Assembly (NCBI RefSeq): GCF_901827175.1
Contig: NZ_LR594662.1
Coordinates: forward strand, 1,240,001-1,304,000
Direction: 5' to 3'
Origin: Variovorax sp. RA8
GTDB taxonomy: Bacteria; Pseudomonadota; Gammaproteobacteria; Burkholderiales; Burkholderiaceae_C
DNA: 64,000 nucleotides
Part shown: positions 59,286 to 64,000 of the stretch, one piece after another
How positions within the stretch are numbered: the stretch's first letter is position 1
Layout of the letters: every line of letters begins with the position of its first letter
Notes under the pieces: model-generated
What the model saw: only the letters and a program-made list of their open reading frames with translations
What the model was told of the DNA's origin: nothing
Databases searched by the model: none
Program-made: the position numbers and the translations under genes

Positions 59286-60347
59286 ATGGAGATAACCTTG
59301 AAGTCAGATATTGAAGACGTTGCGCGTGACGAGTACTACGCCCGCATGGCTCTGCGCGGGCTGACTCCTTTGTGGACCGTGATGGCGGAGACGGTGCCTC
59401 CTGAACCGGTACCCGCCTGTAAGCCCGCGTTCTGGGACTACGCAGATGACATCCGCCCGGCTCTGTTGGAGGCTGCTGACCTCATCAGCGCCGATGAGGC
59501 GCAGCGAAGGGTGCTGATCCTGAACAATCCTTCCTTGTCTCGCGGCGCGACTCGAACGCTTCTATGCGCGATGCAACTCATCAAGAAGGGCGAGATTGCG
59601 CCGGCACACCGGCACACGCAATCCGCACTGCGCCTGGTGATCGAGGGGGACGGTGCATATACGGCAGTCAACGGCGAGAAAACCTACATGCGTCCCGGTG
59701 ATTTCATCGTCACTCCAGCCTGGACATGGCACGACCACGGAAAGGATACCGACGGATCAATGATCTGGCTGGACGGATTGGACATTCCACTGGTCAATCA
59801 TCTGGGAGCGACGTTCTCGGAAGAGTACGAATCGCCGCAGGTAGCGGAGAGCAGGAAGCCCGATCACTCGCGTGCGCGTTACGGCTCCGGTCTGTTGCCG
59901 CTCGAGCCGGTTGCCACGACTCACCATTCCCCGGTCTTCAGCTACCCCTATGAGAAGGCACGCGAGGCCCTGGAGCTGCTGCGCCGCGAAGACGAATGGG
60001 ATGCGTCCAACGGCTTGAAGATGAAGTATGCAAACCCTGTGACCGGGGGGCATGTCCTGCCCACCATCTCGAGCTTCATCCAGTTGTTGCCGAAGGGCTT
60101 TGTCGGTTCGCCCTATCGCTCAACTGAATCTACCGTGGCAACAGTCGTTGAGGGACGCGGGCGTGCGCGGGTGGGAGATCAAATCTACACCTTCGCACCC
60201 AACGACGTCTTCGTCCTGCCCAACTGGACGTGGGCCTCGCTCGAAGCCGATGAGGACTCTGTCATCTTCAGCTACTCCGATCGCGCCACGCTCGAAAAGC
60301 TCGGCTTGTTCCGCGAACAGCGTGAACCGTGCAGGGTGGTAGCGTGA
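59286..60347 (+). CDS. nagI: Gentisate 1,2-dioxygenase
   Basis: A 353-residue bicupin ring-cleavage dioxygenase. The iron-binding motif GEIAPAHRHTQSALRLVIEG is near residues 98-117 with the third ligand in TPAWTWHDHGKD near 145; the second cupin has STVATVVEGRGRARVGDQIY and PNWTWASLEADEDSVIFSYS. It opens gentisate between C1 and C2 to maleylpyruvate. The ATG at 59286 has a weak ribosome-binding site; GTG at 59238 with GAGG would add 16 residues. It overlaps the glutathione reductase gene as GTGA. Confidence 0.92.
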   Translation: MEITLKSDIEDVARDEYYARMALRGLTPLWTVMAETVPPEPVPACKPAFWDYADDIRPALLEAADLISADEAQRRVLILNNPSLSRGATRTLLCAMQLIKKGEIAPAHRHTQSALRLVIEGDGAYTAVNGEKTYMRPGDFIVTPAWTWHDHGKDTDGSMIWLDGLDIPLVNHLGATFSEEYESPQVAESRKPDHSRARYGSGLLPLEPVATTHHSPVFSYPYEKAREALELLRREDEWDASNGLKMKYANPVTGGHVLPTISSFIQLLPKGFVGSPYRSTESTVATVVEGRGRARVGDQIYTFAPNDVFVLPNWTWASLEADEDSVIFSYSDRATLEKLGLFREQREPCRVVA

Positions 60348-61726
60348 GCAACAACGGAGGGCGGAGGTACGACTTCGACCTGTTCACCATTGGTGCGGGC
60401 TCAGGCGGTGTTGCCGGCTCTCGGCGAGCGGCGTCATATGGTGCCAAGGTCGGGATATGCGAGAACAGCAGAGTTGGTGGCACGTGCGTGATCCGCGGAT
60501 GCGTCCCGAAGAAGCTTCTGGTGTACGGGGCCCATGTTGCCGATGAGATCTCGGACGCGGCTGGGTATGGCTGGAGCATTGGGAACGCGCGCTTCAACTG
60601 GGGACGGCTGATAGCGGCCAAGGACAAGGAGATCAGCAGGCTTAACGGCGTCTATCTGCGGATGTTGGAGGACGCAGGCGTTTCACTGCTCGAGGGGGCA
60701 GGCCGCATGGTCGATCGACATACGATTGCGATTGGGGAACGCACTGTTACCGCGGAGCGAATTCTCATCGCAACAGGCGGACGCCCGGCCTTGCCTTCGA
60801 CGCCTGGGATCGAGCATGCCATCACATCCGACCAGGCGCTTGATCTGCAGGAATTGCCGCGACGCCTGCTCATCGTGGGGGGTGGCTATATCGCCGTCGA
60901 GTTTGCCGGCATCTTCCGCGCGCTGGGTGCGGAGGTCTCCGTGGCGATGCGCGGCCACGCGCTGTTGAACGGATTCGACCACGACGTACGAGAGCACCTT
61001 GCCGACGAGATGCGACACAGGGGTATCGCGATCCTGGAAGGCGTCGTCGTCGAGAGCATTCGGAAACAGGGAGAGGAACTCTCGGTCGCCATGTCCGATG
61101 GGTCCTCTCGCAAGTTCGAACAGGTTCTCTACGCCACCGGGCGCGTCCCAAACACCTCGGCGCTGCGGCTCGCGGAAGTCGGCATCGAGACCGACAGGAT
61201 GGGCGCGGTGATCGTTGACAAGTTCTCGCGCACCTCGTTGCCGAACGTGTTCGCCGTGGGAGACGTCACGAATCGGCTGACACTGACCCCCGTCGCGATT
61301 GCCGAGGCTCGGGCGCTTGCGGAAACACTGTTCAACAACAACCCGGTCGTCTTCGAATCCGAGCTGGTCTCGACGGCCGTTTTCAGCCATCCGCCCGTTG
61401 CCTCGGTTGGAATGACCGAAGAGCACGCCAGAGGCTTGGGCAAGCCCATCGACGTGTACCGTTCTCGGTTTCGTCCGATGCGCCACACGCTGAGCGGGCG
61501 CCAAGAAAAGACCCTCATGAAGCTGATTGTCGACCGCGCATCCGATCTGGTGCTTGGTTGTCACATGGTGGGTGCAGACGCTGCAGAGATCATGCAGGGC
61601 CTGGCGATTGCGCTCAAGTGCTCTGCGACCAAGAAGCAGTTCGATCTGACCGTCGGCATACACCCGACCTCCGCGGAAGAGTTCGTCACGATGCGTGACC
61701 CTGTTCCCGAGTTCCAGACCGGCTAA
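60344..61726 (+). CDS. gor: Glutathione-disulfide reductase
   Basis: A 460-residue flavoprotein disulfide reductase. The FAD motif LFTIGAGSGGVAGSRRA lies near residue 12, the redox disulfide in VGGTCVIRGCVPKKLLVYGA near 45, the NADPH site LLIVGGGYIAVEFAGIF near 172, and the catalytic base in VGIHPTSAEEFVTM near 440. The GTG start overlaps the dioxygenase stop (60344-60347). Being in the gentisate operon, it would keep GSH reduced for the GSH-dependent maleylpyruvate isomerase, the gene that carries a nonsense codon here. Confidence 0.9.
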   Translation: MSNNGGRRYDFDLFTIGAGSGGVAGSRRAASYGAKVGICENSRVGGTCVIRGCVPKKLLVYGAHVADEISDAAGYGWSIGNARFNWGRLIAAKDKEISRLNGVYLRMLEDAGVSLLEGAGRMVDRHTIAIGERTVTAERILIATGGRPALPSTPGIEHAITSDQALDLQELPRRLLIVGGGYIAVEFAGIFRALGAEVSVAMRGHALLNGFDHDVREHLADEMRHRGIAILEGVVVESIRKQGEELSVAMSDGSSRKFEQVLYATGRVPNTSALRLAEVGIETDRMGAVIVDKFSRTSLPNVFAVGDVTNRLTLTPVAIAEARALAETLFNNNPVVFESELVSTAVFSHPPVASVGMTEEHARGLGKPIDVYRSRFRPMRHTLSGRQEKTLMKLIVDRASDLVLGCHMVGADAAEIMQGLAIALKCSATKKQFDLTVGIHPTSAEEFVTMRDPVPEFQTG

Positions 61727-61937
61727 CGGGCGCGTCTCAAGCGCAATAGGCGGCGCGGGAAGTCCGTGCTGATCCAGGTGGGGCCGTCGAGCCTCGAGCG
61801 CCTTCCCGAGATCGCCTATCCAACGGCCCAATGGTCATTGATCACGGTCGACATCCTGGATCTGGGTTTCCAGCTTCGTTGAGTGGACGCGCCAAATCGA
61901 TTTCGGTACCTATGCATAACTTTGGAGAAGATGAAGA
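61727..61937 (+). other. Gap before the porin gene with a short coding-like stretch
   Basis: From about 61757 a plus-strand frame reads RGKSVLIQVGPSSLERLPEI, AYPTAQWSLITVDILDLGFQ and LR before a TGA at 61881. It has no start codon or ribosome-binding site and looks like the last 45 residues of some lost gene; I do not recognise it. The porin ribosome-binding site GGAGAAG closes the gap. Confidence 0.3.
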
Positions 61938-63140
61938 ATGAAAAGAACTCTGGTCGCCCTGGCTGCAATCTCAGCCGCGAGCGTCGCAACGGCCCAGTCG
62001 TCCGTGACGCTGTTCGGGGTCGTCGACGCCGCCTTCAGCAGCTACAAAAGCAAGTCTTCGAACGTCCTCGGCAACAGCGCCACCGCAAGCCGCACGGTGC
62101 TGAGCAACTCGGGCTACAACGCCAGTCGCCTGGGCTTCCGTGGCACGGAAGACCTTGGCGGGGGGCTGGCAGCAAGCTTCTGGCTCGAGGCCCCGGTTAC
62201 CGCTGACGACGGCCAGACAGGAGTCTCGACTTTCTCGCGCCGCTCGACCGTCAGCTATCTGGGAGGCTTCGGTGAGATTCGGCTGGGTCGTGACTACACG
62301 CCATCGTTCTGGAACGACATCGTTTTCGATCCGTTCGGCCCCAACGGCGTGGGCACCAATCTGATCTCGACCGCCAACGGCTTCAGTAGCTCGGGTGCCA
62401 TCAACAGTGGCTTCTCGGCCAACGCGAACTACGTTCGCGCGAGCAATTCGATCGGCTACTTCCTGCCGCCGGGCCTGGGGGGCGTCTACGGCCAGATCAT
62501 GTACGCCTTGCATGAGAAGGACAAGTTCGTTCCGGGGAATGCAACGCCCAATGTGCCGAACAGCTCGCGCACCGGTCGCTATGTGGGAGGTCGGATTGGC
62601 TATGCCAGCGGCCCGCTGGACGTGGCCGCCGCATATGGTTCGAGCACGATCGCCGACGCGTTCCATGCGGGGCTAACCGCCAATCTGAACACGTTCAACA
62701 TCGGCGCCTCGTACGACTTCGGCCCTGTCAAGCTGTCCGGCGAGTACTCCAAGGCGAAAGTCGACTCCGACACTGATGGCGTCCTTCCGGCCGGCGCCAG
62801 CAACTCCAATCCGAGCGCCGAAGGCTGGCTCCTCGCCGCAACAGTGCCCGTCGGCGCCGGGTTGATCCGCATGGCTTACTCGGCCGTCAAGCTCGCCACG
62901 AATCGGGCCGTCCCGCAGATCAACGGAGACCCGAAAGCTGACAAGCTTGCGGTCGGCTACGTGTACAACCTGTCGAAGCGTACGGCGCTGTACGCAACGG
63001 TTGCGCGCGTCGACAACAAGAACGGCTACGACCTGCTTCTTGGCGGGCCGAACTATGTGTCGAAAGTGATTGGCGTCCCCGGCGCATACAAGCCGAAGAG
63101 TTCGACCGGCTACGACTTCGGTATCCGTCACGCATTCTGA
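61938..63140 (+). CDS. General porin (Gram-negative OmpC/Omp32 type)
   Basis: A 400-residue outer-membrane porin. Signal peptide MKRTLVALAAISAASVATAQ is followed by SSVTLFGVVDAAFSSYKS, the common start of betaproteobacterial porins. SRLGFRGTEDLGGGLAASFW and GFGEIRLGRDYTPSFWNDIV line the barrel and constriction loop, and the C-terminus ends YDFGIRHAF with the terminal Phe needed for BamA recognition. It lies at the end of the gentisate dioxygenase operon and probably admits aromatic acids. Confidence 0.92.
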   Translation: MKRTLVALAAISAASVATAQSSVTLFGVVDAAFSSYKSKSSNVLGNSATASRTVLSNSGYNASRLGFRGTEDLGGGLAASFWLEAPVTADDGQTGVSTFSRRSTVSYLGGFGEIRLGRDYTPSFWNDIVFDPFGPNGVGTNLISTANGFSSSGAINSGFSANANYVRASNSIGYFLPPGLGGVYGQIMYALHEKDKFVPGNATPNVPNSSRTGRYVGGRIGYASGPLDVAAAYGSSTIADAFHAGLTANLNTFNIGASYDFGPVKLSGEYSKAKVDSDTDGVLPAGASNSNPSAEGWLLAATVPVGAGLIRMAYSAVKLATNRAVPQINGDPKADKLAVGYVYNLSKRTALYATVARVDNKNGYDLLLGGPNYVSKVIGVPGAYKPKSSTGYDFGIRHAF

Positions 63141-63158
63141 TGTGAGCTGGCGTGGGTT

Positions 63159-63186
63159 CAGCTTCAAGGGCAAGCCCTTGAAGCTG
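63159..63186. terminator. 13-bp perfect hairpin between convergent porin and hydroxylase genes
   Basis: CAGCTTCAAGGGC (63159-63171), two bases, GCCCTTGAAGCTG (63174-63186) is a perfect 13-base inverted repeat. It lies 18 bases after the porin stop and 63 before the hydroxylase stop, so it can act in both directions. No T-run follows on either strand, so it may instead stabilise the 3-prime ends. Confidence 0.6.
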
Positions 63187-63249
63187 CCTGGCGGAGAGCG
63201 AGCCGCCAGTCGCCGTTCGTCCTCGAAACGCAGAACGTGCGCCCCACGG

Positions 63250-64000
63250 CTACTTGCGTGACCGCCAGTCCCTCACGTAGCTGGGTGGTGCGAAGACCCA
63301 GTCCAGCCGGTCGTAGTACTCCGTCGGAGTTCGATCCACGAAGATGGAGTTGCGCACCAGTCGCTCGACGCCGGAGGCGTGATAAATCCGATCCAGCATC
63401 AATGAGGAGAGTTGAACGCGTGCCGATCGAACAATACGGATCGACTGGTACGACCTGAAGGCAGAGGGGAAATCGTCGTCATGCAGATCTGCCTCCTGTG
63501 CCAGGCAGATGGCATCTTCCATTGCCATGGCCGCGCCCTGCGCGATGTACTGGACCATCGGGTGAGCTGCGTCGCCCAGCAAAGTCACGCGGCCATCGCT
63601 CCAGTTTTCGACCGGATCCCTGTGGCGGATGACGTACCTCTGATAGCTTGGCGATAGGCGTAGCACGCTCATGGGAACATCCGTCCAGCCTTCGAAAGCC
63701 TGCATTGCTTCTTCTGCGCTGGCCTCTCCCTCTTCCACGCCCGCCACGGGTTTGACAACCGTGGCGCCAACGTTGAACTCCTTCCAGTCCCGGACGGGGT
63801 AGTAGATCAGGTGTGCGCCGGGTCCAGTCCACAGTGTGGGATAGGGCATCTGAAGGGCATGGGGCATGGCGGATGCGGGCACGAGGGCCCGGTAGATCAC
63901 CGCACCGACGGCTTTCGGGTCACCGTCGTCGAGCATCTTCCTCCGGATGTTGGACCGGATGCCGTCAGCGCCAAGCAGCGCGGCTGCGTGAAGGTGTTCC
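63250..64000 (-). CDS. FAD-dependent monooxygenase, 3-hydroxybenzoate 6-hydroxylase-like (5-prime end outside window)
   Basis: The C-terminal 250 residues of a group A flavin monooxygenase; the frame is open to the right edge of the window. LLGADGIRSNIRRKMLDDGD carries the second FAD/NAD motif, and LLGDAAHPMVQYIAQGAAMA followed by MEDAICLAQ the FAD-ribityl site. The tail (GVERLVRNSIFVDRTPTEYY, WVFAPPSYVRDW) resembles 3-hydroxybenzoate 6-hydroxylases and salicylate hydroxylases. Next to gentisate dioxygenase, the most likely reaction is hydroxylation of 3-hydroxybenzoate (or salicylate) to gentisate. Residues before the window, including GxGxxG, cannot be checked. Confidence 0.82.
   Translation of the reverse strand, partial: EHLHAAALLGADGIRSNIRRKMLDDGDPKAVGAVIYRALVPASAMPHALQMPYPTLWTGPGAHLIYYPVRDWKEFNVGATVVKPVAGVEEGEASAEEAMQAFEGWTDVPMSVLRLSPSYQRYVIRHRDPVENWSDGRVTLLGDAAHPMVQYIAQGAAMAMEDAICLAQEADLHDDDFPSAFRSYQSIRIVRSARVQLSSLMLDRIYHASGVERLVRNSIFVDRTPTEYYDRLDWVFAPPSYVRDWRSRK

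Noticed and set aside
1..64000. tRNA, rRNA, CRISPR array or replication origin
   Set aside because: No cloverleaf, rRNA-like tract, array or iteron/DnaA-box cluster was noticed on either strand; a covariance-model search would be decisive for small RNAs.

Overview
High GC content, the many Bug/TctC-type solute-binding proteins, a Gram-negative general porin and the gene arrangement all suggest a betaproteobacterium of the order Burkholderiales (Comamonadaceae or Alcaligenaceae; genus not decidable here). No rRNA, tRNA or CRISPR array was seen.

0-26.8 kb: a large CoA- and organic-acid catabolic supercluster around one IclR regulator (11033-11812). A minus-strand operon (10993 down to 591) encodes an enoyl-CoA hydratase, Bug receptor, alpha/beta-fold protein, acyl-CoA ligase, PrpF isomerase, a flavin reductase fused to an IclR effector domain, an MmgE/PrpD protein, an NtaA-type flavin monooxygenase and a quinone oxidoreductase. 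A second minus-strand operon (21541 down to 11841) encodes an NDP-forming acyl-CoA synthetase, two Bug receptors, acyl-CoA dehydrogenase, a second alpha/beta-fold protein, enoyl-CoA hydratase, PrpF and a thiolase/DUF35 pair. A plus-strand operon (21712-26797) encodes an isocitrate-lyase-like lyase, LeuC/LeuD-like hydratase, Bug receptor and a third PrpF. The last operon matches in composition the methylitaconate, dimethylmaleate, dimethylmalate, propionate plus pyruvate route.

26.8-38.4 kb: an eroded island. It holds scars of an IS110 transposase, conjugation genes trbJ/trbK, an SDR and a DUF4942/methyltransferase gene, then a Gln/Gly-rich repeat protein with its own terminator. A minus-strand stress-type operon follows, divergent from nhaR: HPF-like, BI-1/YccA, zinc ribbon, three TerB paralogues, an epimerase/membrane pseudogene, a membrane protein, TerC, and ExoD and SbtA remnants. 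Several members carry in-frame stops or frameshifts. An aminotransferase remnant ends the block.

38.4-51.5 kb: housekeeping and accessory genes: SugE-type efflux, AhpD-like protein, a MocR regulator divergent from an azoreductase, sulfite reductase with DUF934 and an AA_synth protein, an AlaC-like aminotransferase, a second MocR regulator, and a compact cbb3-type oxidase operon whose subunit I begins with a CcoS-like segment.

51.3-54.1 kb: a junk zone with one IS30-type element inserted in another and fragments of AhpD, OsmC, NmrA-like SDR and metallo-beta-lactamase-fold genes.

54.3-64 kb: a gentisate pathway island: fumarase, maleylpyruvate isomerase (interrupted by one in-frame TGA), fumarylpyruvate hydrolase, IclR and LysR regulators, gentisate 1,2-dioxygenase, glutathione reductase, porin, and a 3-hydroxybenzoate 6-hydroxylase-like monooxygenase running off the right edge. 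Together these would take 3-hydroxybenzoate or a similar phenol to gentisate, then to pyruvate, fumarate and malate.
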